Origin: Microcyclospora pomicola | Taxonomy: Eukaryota > Ascomycota > Dothideomycetes > Capnodiales | Direction of reading: 5' to 3' | Length of the DNA stretch: 53,257 bases | Assembly: GCA_002786065.1 (NCBI GenBank) | Contig: NHNY01000047.1 | Coordinates: 1 to 53,257 of the forward strand | Shown here: one piece after another, positions 45,151 through 53,257 of the stretch | Layout of the letters: every line of letters begins with the position of its first letter | Position numbering within the stretch: position 1 is the stretch's first letter | The notes under the pieces: model-generated | Told to the model about the DNA's origin: nothing | The model's database searches: none | What the model saw: only the letters and a program-made list of their open reading frames with translations | Program-made: the position numbers and the translations under genes

Positions 45151-47130
45151 TTTAGTAAGAACCCTACCAAAATCGCAGGTTCCTTACCTGCTATCTAGTC
45201 TAATATCCTTATATATAGCTCATTTTGAAGCCTTACTTTTTCTCTTTAAAGATGTTGTGATTTTAGCTATAAGGCCTTAAAAACACATATATACACTAAG
45301 CCTTAAGGTATCTAAGACTACTACTATACTAGCTACACTACTAGTAGTAATCTAGCTAGTAATAGTAATAAGCGATCTTATACTAGTATAGAAGGTAAGG
45401 TTAAAGATAAGATTAAAGATAAGATCTATAAAAGCTTAATTATAAGTAACTCTCTAGTAAGTAATAAGGATGTTATTATATAGATATAGACTTAAGATCT
45501 TAATATAGTTACTCGCTTACTAACTCCTAGTAGAGAGTCGAAAAATAGCTCGAAATATCCTTGATTTTCGATATTAAAGAAGGCTATTAATAAGGTAACA
45601 AAATATATAGTTACTAATACTATAGCGCCTTCGAAATTAAGAAGTAGAGCTAAGCTAAAGATATTAAAAAGACCTATAATATTATTAGTAAAAAGAACAA
45701 AACTAGCTCTAAAATCTCTCTTAAAACCTTAAAACTAACTTCTAGTCTAGCTTAAGATTAAGATACTAAAAAGATCTTTAAACCCCTTTATTAACTACTT
45801 ACTTAAGCTACTACTAACCTTATATTAACTACTATTTAATCTTACATTCTTACTACTACTATAATCTCTCTTATTTAAATCTATATAGACTCTTATAGTT
45901 ATAAGTAAAAGAGTAAAAGAGAGGTTAATTAGTAATATATTAAAGATATATAGTAGTAATATATTAAAGATATATAGTAGTAATATATTACTACTATAAG
46001 ATGTATATAACTAGATATATCTACTAGTAGTAGCTACTAGCGTAGTTATATTAAGGATCGTTACTATACTATATTATAGTAGTCTAAGAACTACTACTAT
46101 AAGAATAATAATAGATCTTACTAGTATAGAGACTCTTAGAGATTACATTAGATAGCTATAAAAATAGTTAGATAAAGAGTATATAGATCTCTAATATAAT
46201 CTTAAAATCGAGGCTATAGCTATTATACTAGTACCTTTGTAATTATAAGGACTATCTACTATTAAGCGTTAAAGAGCTAATTAATAAGTAGCTCTTAATA
46301 ACCTTCTAGAAGGTAGTATTAAAGTAGTTAATCTCTATAGTAAGTAGTCTTATAACTAAACCTTATATTATAACTATAGCTAATATTACTACTATAATAG
46401 TATAAATACAGCTAATAATTACTAGCCTATAATAGCTATAATATATATATAATAGATATCTAATATCCTTGCTAATAAGGCTATAATTAGTAACTCTTAC
46501 TTATTAACTATAATAAGGTTTTTTAAACTCTCTTATAAGCAAAGAATAAAGCTAATTATTCTAGTTATTACTATACTAGTAGCTCCCTCTCTATATATAG
46601 TTAATATTAACCTCTTATACTCTTATTAAGCGCTAGTACTAGTACTACCTTTACTAGATAACTATATACTAAGCTCTTAATTAGATTAAACCTCTATAGT
46701 AAAATAGATTATAGAGCTAATTATATAGTTATAAACACTACTAGCTAGTAAGAGATAGACTAGCGAAGAGTTAGACCTTATAACTATAAAGAGTGTACTT
46801 ATAAATAATAGCTATAATCTTAGAGGTATTAAAAATCTCGAGTTAAAGGAATAGTTAGAATATAGCTTAAAGACTAGTTACTAGTAGAGGATATAGTTAG
46901 AAATTAAGCGATTTAATACTAAGCTTAATAGAGAATAGAGAGTATTACTAGATAAGTAATTTACATATAAAATAATATGATCTATATACTATAGCTTCGA
47001 TATATAGCGCTTACTTAAATCGACCTTAAAATCTACTTTCTAATCTCTAAAAGCAGAGTAGATTTTATACTAGTTAAGGTCAAAATCGACTAATTAGATG
47101 CGCTAGTATTAGCTATGCTATTAGCGCTAC
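45150..47130 (+). other. TA-rich, strongly RIP-mutated unknown element
   Basis: Almost no frame remains. On the + strand a repeatedly interrupted frame near 46140-46420 (IETLRDYIR, DKEYIDL, NLLEGSIKVVN) hints at former coding, possibly a transposable element protein. A tandem repeat of a 24-base TA-rich unit lies at 45928-45990. No terminal repeats found. Confidence 0.4.
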
Positions 47131-49790
47131 TATAAGAACATCTCTATTAGATAGGTTAATTCTAGCTATATGTTATAGACTGCTAGAGTCGTAACACGTA
47201 CTATACCTAACTATAGTACCTATAGTACTACTCTAGGTTACTAAGTAAGGCTTAGTATAGAGTAGGACTATAGCTACTCTAGCTGCTCTTCGCGATCTTA
47301 GTATAGAGTAGATAGAGTAGATAGAGTAGATAGAGTAGGTACGAATCTCCTTTATATATAACAAACAATGTTTTATAGGTAGTTAGGAGTTTATACTTAA
47401 TTTATGTTATAATCTTTACTCTAGGTTAAATATCTACCTTAACTATTATAAACCCCTTCTTCTAACTTGTCCTATTAAATAAACTGTACCTAAATCTTAG
47501 CTAGACTAACCTACCTTTATAACACTTTAAGTACTGCCTTTATAGACTTATAGGATAAGGCTAGTCTATAACTAGCACTCCTCTATTCGAAATAGCATCT
47601 ATCTATAATACAGAATTAGAAGACAAGTTATTAGGATCGGACAAATCATTCTATAATAGTATAGACTTAGAATCTCCTAACCTTAAAGAGATTACTAGAC
47701 TAACTATTAATATTTAAGTAGCCTTAGAAAGGATTGCCTAACTAGTAGTTAACGAAAACTAAACAATAACTACTTAGATTAATAACATTAATATGTCGTA
47801 TATACCTTCTACTATTAGAGCACTAACAACTAGTATAACTCCTTATATTATAAAAGTTAACACTCTAGAACAATTTAAGAGAGATAGGTCGTAGCTAAAG
47901 GTCTTTAAGACTTAGTGTAACCTATATATTATAGTTAATTAGGAACAATTCCTAACTAATTATAGTTGTATGTTGTTTATTATCTCCTATCTTAGAGGAG
48001 CAGCCTTCGAGTAGATCGAACTACACTTAGCTAACTTCTTAGAACACCTAGAACTAGCATCTATAAAACCCTCGACCTAGTCTATGTTCTCTAGACCTAA
48101 TACTTTATAGACCCGAATATAGGGAGCATTTAGAAACACTAATAAGAAACAAGAAGCTAAGAAGGACTTACGCTTACTTATTTAGACGATCTCTGTTACT
48201 AAGTACCTTACTAACTTTTAGACCTTAATCGCTAAGCTCGACTATACTCTAGAGCTTATTAAGGATTAGTTTTACTTAGAACTAAAGGATAACGTTAAGG
48301 ATGAACTTATTAAGGACGATTAGTCTAAAGAACTAGAGGAGTTCTTCTAGAAAGCTATTTATATTAACTAGTATTAGTATAAGCGACGAATAAAGAAGAA
48401 GGGTGGATTTGTTCTATATACTAATATAGGTATTTAGAAGAAGCCCTACATACCTAGATACTACTAAGGAACTAGACTATAACCTATGTATGTCGACACA
48501 ACTCGATAGCTAAAGAAGCCCTAACTAGGTAGGAAGCCTTAGGGAAAAGAGAGTAGCCTCTCTAAAGACAAATCCAAAGTAGAATATTATAATTACTATA
48601 AGATAGGATACTATATAAATAAATGCAAGTCTTCTAAATAGGACAAAGAACGTGTTACTATAACTAAATAAGAGTCTAAAACAAAGTAACTTACTACTAT
48701 ATAAGGCTAAGGAAGCTACTAAGACAATTACATAAGCATGTCTTAGATAGCTTGTTTCGATAACATATACCTTACCTATATCTCTAAAAAGGAAGGAGTA
48801 GGCTAGTTTCTAACTAAACTAGCTACTTAGCGCCTAGCTACTACTAGGACATAAGAAATACTAGATACTAACTCTAAGACTACTTAGGAGAACACTTCTA
48901 AGACCTTAGAAGACGAAGCAATAAGTAGTAAGGACGAGGTAGAGCGCTCTAAATAGACCTATATACTTATAATATAGTATCTAGATAAGGTTAAAAAGAT
49001 GGTTCTTTATATTTCCTAGTAGAATAAAGAAGTCTTCTCTAAAGTTATAGGAAAACATCTACTACACCTCTATTGTTTTAATAGTATACTCGATAACCTA
49101 AGAAGTATATTCTAGAGACATCTATTAGTCGAGGTACATTACGATCATACTATGTTTATAACTAAGAAACTACTAGTTAGAAGCGTCTTTTCTAACGCTA
49201 GTTACTATACTCTAGAAGGACTACTAGTCCCTCTCTTAGCTAGGAGTACTATTTAACTAATTAAGTATTAGTATTAGGAGCTCGAGGAGCAGAACTAGAT
49301 ACTTCTTACAATATCTTTAGAAAAAGGCAAAGCTCGAGTGCGATAGAGCTACTACCTAAGCTAGAACCTAAGCTTAACCGACCTTATAGAGATAGCTATA
49401 AGAGCTAAGATTTAGTAGCAGAAGTCTGCCTAACTAGCTAAGAGACCTTATATACATCTATAACTAGCGACTATACTAGAAGAGTTAAGACAATTGTAGC
49501 AAGCTTAGGGACTTACCTTATTAAACTAGTTCGGATCGATAGCATAGTTACTAAGGCTATAGTTAACTCTAGTGCTACTAGATTGTTTATAAGTAAGGAC
49601 TTTGCTAGATAAGCTAAGATAGGCACTTAGCGAATGAAACAAGCGTTTTAGTTACAGAACTACGATAGTACGCTTGTTAGTACTAACTAGAGAGTAGTTA
49701 CTATAGAAACACAGATTGTGTCTCTCGAGATAGAACGCTACTAAGAGGATGTTACATAGCTAACCCTAGGAAGCTAGGGTAACACAGCAC
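47130..49790 (+). mobile_element. LTR retrotransposon fragment: LTR/leader, gag and protease, RIP-mutated
   Basis: Starts with an LTR-like region (homologous to 49790-50100), then gag: FKTxCNLYIIVN, ISYLRGAAFEWIELHLANFL, LIAKLDYTLELIKD and LELKDNVKDELIKDD, of the Retrotrans_gag type. A zinc knuckle reads VEYYNYYKIGYYINKCKSS (several Cys/His now Tyr). A protease-like TKAIVNSSATRLFISKDFAR (normally DSGAT) is at about 49545-49605. RT, RNase H and integrase are absent: the element ends at about 49790, where a second leader begins. CpA/TpG are nearly exhausted, giving a TA-rich sequence. Confidence 0.75.
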
Positions 49791-50500
49791 GTGCAGTGAA
49801 GGCACGTGCTCGAGCCGATTAGCGCGGCCTAACCTGTGATCAGTCTAATCGAGTATAAGAATCGGTCTGATCCACAACCTGATCAGACCGACTTACGCGT
49901 TAGCGTTGACTAATTGCACGAATCTCCTTTGTATATAACGAATAATCTTTCATAGGTAGTTAGGAGTTTGTGCTTAATTCATGTTATGATCTTTACCCTA
50001 GGTTGTCAATCGCCTAGACTATTAGAAACCCCTTCTCCTAACTTGTCTTGTACAAAACTCCTGTATACCAAATCTCGGCTCTACCGACCTACCTTTATAA
50101 CACTTTAAGCACCGCCTTATACAGACTCACAAGATAGGGCTAGTCTATAACTAGTACCCCTCTATTCGAAACTGCATCTATCTATCACGCTAGATCGGAA
50201 GACGACTCTTTAGACGCTTCCTACGACAGTATAGACTCTAAGTCTCCTGACCTTAAGGAGATCACTCGACCTACAGTTAACGACTAAGCTATAACTACTT
50301 AGATTAACAACGTCGAGATGTCTAGCTACGTACAGTCCGCTATCAGGGCACCGACTAACAGAACCTCTGCCTAGATCACTAAAGTTAACACTCTAGATTA
50401 GTTCAAGGGTAACAGGTCACAGCTAAAAGTCTTCAAGACCTAGTATAACTTGTACATCGCGGTAAACGTGGAACAGTTCCCTACTAATCGTAGCTAGAGG
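49790..50500 (+). mobile_element. Second LTR/leader and gag start of the same retroelement family, truncated
   Basis: Repeats the leader of the element at 47345-47980 (GCACGAATCTCCTTTGTATA, ACCTACCTTTATAACACTTT, AGTTAACACTCTAGA) in direct orientation, and breaks off within gag at about 50498 where unrelated G-rich sequence begins. It retains more CpA/TpG than its partner. Its left part contains two GCACGTGC palindromes (49788-49811). Confidence 0.75.
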
Positions 50501-50690
50501 CCACCATGGGGCGGGTTGGGGCGGAGGTGGAGGAAAATTTGGGGCTTACCCAATTGTTTGGGTTCTTCTATTTAACCTCTATATTGTGCGGGGACCCATG
50601 TTATTCGGGTCCCCGGTCCTGAATTTGGGTTTAATTGGGGAAGTTACCCTAATAGAAATTGGGGAATGACCGTTAGAGCGTTAGAAGCTA
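50499..50690. repeat. G-rich non-RIP insertion with a 9-bp hairpin
   Basis: Composition switches abruptly to GGGG-rich sequence without RIP marks. A hairpin with arms CGGGGACCC (50589-50597) and GGGTCCCCG (50607-50615) is at its centre. It may be a recent miniature element; no terminal repeats or duplication could be fixed. Confidence 0.45.
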
Positions 50691-50765
50691 CGCTAGCTCT
50701 AAAAGGAAGGTTAGACGCTAATCTTACATACTAGTATGAAACGTTTATACTAACGCTATTTCGAA

Positions 50766-50799
50766 TGCCAATCACAGTGCCAATCACAGTGCCAATCAC
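50766..50799 (+). repeat. CCAAT decamer cluster 1 (three copies)
   Basis: TGCCAATCAC at 50766-50775, 50778-50787 and 50790-50799, period 12, downstream of H3 variant gene A. Confidence 0.95.
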
Positions 50800-50974
50800 A
50801 GTGCTGCTTATATCACGTGTAGGAGATAGTTTATAAGACACAAGGCATTACGATATAGTGGGTATCATCGGTTTTTAGTAGCTATCTACGCTACTATATG
50901 GGTATCATTGTTGTTTAGTAGCCAACCTTGCTACTAGGAGCCTAACTAAGCAAACAGCCTAGCCTAGTCTAGCC

Positions 50975-51653
50975 TCAATTGCCGTCCATCCTTACAGGGC
51001 TCTCCATAAGAAGCTTAAGTAGCTGCATGTCTTTCTGCTGGATAGTGACACGCTTCGAGTGAATAGCAAGCAGGTTCGTCACTAGAAACAGGGGATTAGC
51101 TAAGTAAAAGAACTAGAAGCTAAACAGACGACTTACTCTCGAAGACTCGAACCAAGAACGCCTCTGCAGCCTCCTGAAGACACTCAAGCGCGCTAGCCTG
51201 GAACCTGAGATCGAACTTGTAACCCAGGCCAATCTCACGGACGAGACGAGCAAAAGGCGTTCTCGGGATGAGAAGTGAGACACTCTTCTGAAAGTGGCGA
51301 ATCTCTTTGATTTGAGAGACTAAACACAAGTTAGTAAGTGCCAATCACTATGCCAATCACTATTACTCACGCTCTGGCCTGATAGCTTTCTTCTGTCCAT
51401 GCTTGTTCTTCCTGTACTTTCCAGGGATCTTGTTGAAAGGCACCCAGTCACGACCTTGTGTGAGCCTCTTACGGACTGTCTTAGACTTTTTTGGAGCGAG
51501 AGTCTTTCTTGGACCCTTTCCGCCTGTAGATTTGAAGCCTGTCTGTCTCCTGACTGCAGTACGCTTGATGGGTGATGCGTCGACCCGGATGCGCGTCGAA
51601 GGGGTCTCGCCGTCTTGCTGGGTGGTCGCGGGTGGTGGATTGGCGTCGGCCAT
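50975..51653 (-). CDS. Divergent histone H3 variant A (CENP-A-like/H3-like), three exons
   Basis: Exons 51653-51371, 51319-51137 and 51081-50975; introns of 51 bp (GTGAGT, TACTAAC, TTTAG) and 55 bp (GTAAGT...CTAG) splice in frame to 190 residues. ATG 51653 has a good context (CACACAATGGCC); an open frame extends upstream to 51887 but lacks family similarity. Residues 1-34 are an unrelated extension. Residues 36-53 ([18 protein letters not shown]) copy the H3 tail with K9, S10, K14 and K18 kept, K4 as Arg and R8 as Phe. The histone fold from residue 98 ([57 protein letters not shown]) is complete. Loop 1 has the H3 length; the Phe in AEAFL is CENP-A-like. It would replace H3 in nucleosomes. 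Splicing and start are inferred. Confidence 0.85.
51339..51360 (+). repeat. CCAAT decamer cluster 2, inside intron 1 of H3 variant A
   Basis: TGCCAATCAC at 51339-51348 and 51351-51360, period 12. The two units make up much of the 51-bp intron between donor and branch site. Confidence 0.95.
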
Positions 51654-51681
51654 TGTGTGGGAGTGTGAGGTACCCAGGATT

Positions 51682-51702
51682 GTGATTGGCAAGTGATTGG
51701 CA
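51682..51702 (-). promoter_or_regulatory. CCAAT decamer cluster 3, just upstream of H3 variant A start
   Basis: GTGATTGGCA at 51682-51691 and 51693-51702. On the coding strand of gene A this reads TGCCAATCAC about 30-50 bp before the ATG, a plausible CCAAT-box pair (the HAP/NF-Y complex is the known fungal binder). Confidence 0.8.
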
Positions 51703-51779
51703 GGTATGTAGATGGCGGACGAGTTTTGATGGGTTTCGCAGTGTCTGGCGATGCGAGGAACGACAGCGGGGCAGCAGGT

Positions 51780-51799
51780 GTGATTGGCAGTGATTGGCA
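51780..51799 (-). promoter_or_regulatory. CCAAT decamer cluster 4, upstream of H3 variant A
   Basis: GTGATTGGCA twice without spacer (51780-51789, 51790-51799), about 130-150 bp upstream of the gene A start. Confidence 0.8.
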
Positions 51800-52001
51800 G
51801 CAATGTAGGGCAGCTTGTCAAAAGGATGTGCAGGGGTTTGTCAAAGTGAAGGTGATGACTGGTGGAACGTTGAGGCGGTGACGTCATAAAAATTGGGTGG
51901 CTGGGGCGGGGTAATCACGTGGCGACCTCTGATTGGTCAGGTAAGCGAACCGTCACATGCCTGAAGTGAAGCCTGGGATGTTTTTTCCAAAACCGCTGAG
52001 A

Positions 52002-52023
52002 GTGATTGGCTTTGTGATTGGCA
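52002..52023 (-). repeat. CCAAT decamer cluster 5
   Basis: GTGATTGGC at 52002-52010 and GTGATTGGCA at 52014-52023, period 12. Confidence 0.9.
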
Positions 52024-52291
52024 GTGTATGACGCTGAATCCCGCGACATCTGGCAGTGTGAGCGCATAGCGCGCGAAATAAGGCTGTTGTAGACACTTGT
52101 CGCTTTTGGGTAACTTGAAAATAAACCGAAAAATCTGAAAAGCTCTAGGGAGAGGATAGTTAGCTTAAGAGCACTATATCGACAACAAGAGCTCGAAAGG
52201 ACGTACTAATAATCGTTTTACAACTTTCTAGAAGGAGAAATTTAGTTCTTTTGCTTATAGCGGGTATAAAAATTTCGTATACATACTAGGT

Positions 52292-52311
52292 GTGATTGGC
52301 AGTGATTGGCA
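52292..52311 (-). repeat. CCAAT decamer cluster 6
   Basis: GTGATTGGCA at 52292-52301 and 52302-52311, contiguous. Confidence 0.95.
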
Positions 52312-52410
52312 GTAAAGAGTGATTTTTAGCTCATAAGGGGCTACACAAAGTCGTTAGGTTACGCGAAAATGAATTTCTGTAGATAGCAAGGAACAGTACA
52401 TGTGGAAGGT

Positions 52411-52430
52411 GTGATTGGCAGTGATTGGCA
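52411..52430 (-). repeat. CCAAT decamer cluster 7
   Basis: GTGATTGGCA at 52411-52420 and 52421-52430, contiguous, about 90 bp past the stop of H3 variant B. Confidence 0.95.
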
Positions 52431-52516
52431 CTAGTAATAGAGACGATCTCAAAGTAAAGCTAGAAAAGAATGTTAGCAATTAGGTAATATATACATGTGA
52501 ATAAAAGGAGCTTACA

Positions 52517-53045
52517 CTAGTCTAGCTCGTAGTATGGGTCGCCATTCATCCTATGTCGGAGCATCCGGATCAGGCGCATGTCCTTAACTGCCATCGTGAC
52601 GCGTTTTGCGTGGAGGGTCGCGAGTAAGGACATCTCGAACTCTGTTATAAGAAATGCCTCCGCAGCTTCCTGTAAGGCTCCTAACGCAGAGCCTTGAATG
52701 CGAAGCTGACCCTCTGATGATATATCTGACATTATCTCACGTACAAGACGCGAAAAGGGAAGGCGCGGTATACATAGAACGGTCGTTTTCTGGATCTGTC
52801 GAATAGCGCGTAATGCAGCAGTGCCAGGCTTAAGTCTTCGCTTTTTTCGTGACTGAGACTGCTGTCCCATACGAGGTCGTTTTAAAGGGAACTTGACACT
52901 GCGTTTTGCTACAAGTTTCGTGCGCCCTTTACGTATGATAGCTAATTTTTTTCGTTAGTTAGAAGATCGGTGTGTTAAAAGAAGGCATAAATTACATACC
53001 ATTGCTAGAAGACAATGCAGTAGATGCAGGTGTAAGAGGCGGCAT
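52517..53045 (-). CDS. Divergent histone H3 variant B (CENP-A-like), two exons
   Basis: Exon 1 is 53045-53000 (MPPLTPASTALSSSN), followed by a 58-bp intron (52942-52999, GTATGT, CTTCTAACTAAC, TTAG) and exon 2, 52941-52517; total 156 residues. The basic tail (residues 19-52, IRKGRTKLVAKRS, SRKKRRLKPGTAALR) has no canonical H3 tail motif. The fold is complete: [48 protein letters not shown]. Loop 1 (SDISSEGQLRI) is two residues longer than in H3, as in centromeric CENP-A, and AEAFL carries the CENP-A-type Phe. The C-terminus is extended (RHRMNGDPYYELD). Without splicing a Met at 52870 would give only 117 residues. It may be a centromeric H3 or a fast-evolving paralogue of one; position alone cannot decide. 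Confidence 0.85.
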
Positions 53046-53257
53046 TGTAGAGGGATTAATAGCTGATAAGGAATGGTAGAGGAGGTCAGAAATCAGAGAG
53101 AGAGGGAAGGAGAGGGAAGAGGAGAAGCAATCTAAGAATAAAAGCTTACATATGTTGAGAATCACGCTAGATCTACGCTAGTGATATCCCTATTATCACG
53201 CTTTAAAACTGGTTCTTAAATCGCTTACTTTTGATTTTGTTTATTTATTAATATTGC
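53046..53257. promoter_or_regulatory. Upstream region of H3 variant B
   Basis: Contains a GA-rich tract (53076-53125 on the + strand, CT-rich on the coding strand), a typical fungal promoter feature. No CCAAT decamer is present here, in contrast to gene A. Confidence 0.45.

Larger units (their letters stand above)
51900..52516. other. Spacer between the two H3 variant genes
   Basis: No gene. It holds decamer clusters 5-7, and its right half shows RIP-like TA enrichment. It serves as promoter side of gene A and 3' flank of gene B. Confidence 0.6.

Noticed and set aside
51654-51887. Upstream extension of H3 variant A to the ATG at 51887
   Set aside because: The added 78 residues include repeated-decamer translation and no family similarity; ATG 51653 has the better context.
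1-53257. Starship-type giant element with a tyrosine-recombinase captain
   Set aside because: NLR relics and captured genes would suit one, but I found no captain-like frame or element ends.
50700-53257. Centromere or telomere sequence
   Set aside because: No telomeric TTAGGG arrays; the presence of CENP-A-like genes says nothing about where a centromere lies.

Overview
The window looks like an accessory, repeat-rich part of a filamentous ascomycete genome (Pezizomycotina, possibly a Dothideomycete). The reasons are short 46-58 bp GT-AG introns, fungal gene families (NB-ARC/TPR receptor-like genes, WLM peptidase, secondary-metabolite O-methyltransferase, P450, acyltransferase), a Ty3/gypsy chromovirus, a pogo/Fot1 transposase, and pervasive repeat-induced point mutation (RIP). 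RIP is visible directly: the two 314-bp LTRs of one gypsy element differ at eight positions, all CpA->TpA or TpG->TpA, and old genes keep long open frames broken mainly at Gln or Trp codons turned into TAA/TAG.

Layout. 1-5016: RIP-damaged chromovirus copy 1 (+ strand, 5' end outside the window), inserted in the TPR array of an NLR-type gene (5017-5530). 5.5-26 kb: RIP-damaged gene relics (unidentified proteins, a split O-methyltransferase, an NB-ARC/TPR gene with eight 42-residue repeats, a pogo transposase, a gag-like relic) interleaved with two families of dispersed ~0.7-kb repeats. 26-34.9 kb: an NLR relic, then a dynamitin (dynactin p50/JNM1-type) gene split by chromovirus copy 2 (27681-34284, minus orientation, complete, 5-bp TTTCG target duplication). 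35.8-36.9 kb: a Wss1-type WLM metallopeptidase relic lying across the edge of the RIP zone.

36.9-45.1 kb is an island of normal base composition: a BTB/POZ relic, an intact BAHD-type acyltransferase, a convergent SVF1-like gene with four resolved exons, and a cytochrome P450. Acyltransferase plus P450 suggests a small secondary-metabolite locus; the SVF1-like gene (a lipid/ceramide-binding family) might be a protective or accessory member. 45.15-50.5 kb is a second, TA-rich RIP zone with two tandem 5' portions of another LTR element.

50.9-53.05 kb, the most striking part: two complete, divergent histone H3 variant genes in tandem on the minus strand. Gene A (190 aa, three exons) has an internal H3-like tail behind a 32-residue extension. 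Gene B (156 aa, two exons) has the two-residue-longer loop 1 typical of CENP-A. In and around them are seven clusters of a CCAAT-containing decamer (TGCCAATCAC / GTGATTGGCA). The second notable item is an accessory antisense gene in the chromovirus, present in both copies, encoding a C-x2-C-x6-C-x8-C-x2-C-x7-C (Zn2Cys6-like) motif followed by a coiled coil.

Limits: everything was read by eye; percentages, phylogeny and database matches were not computed. Boundaries of relics are approximate.
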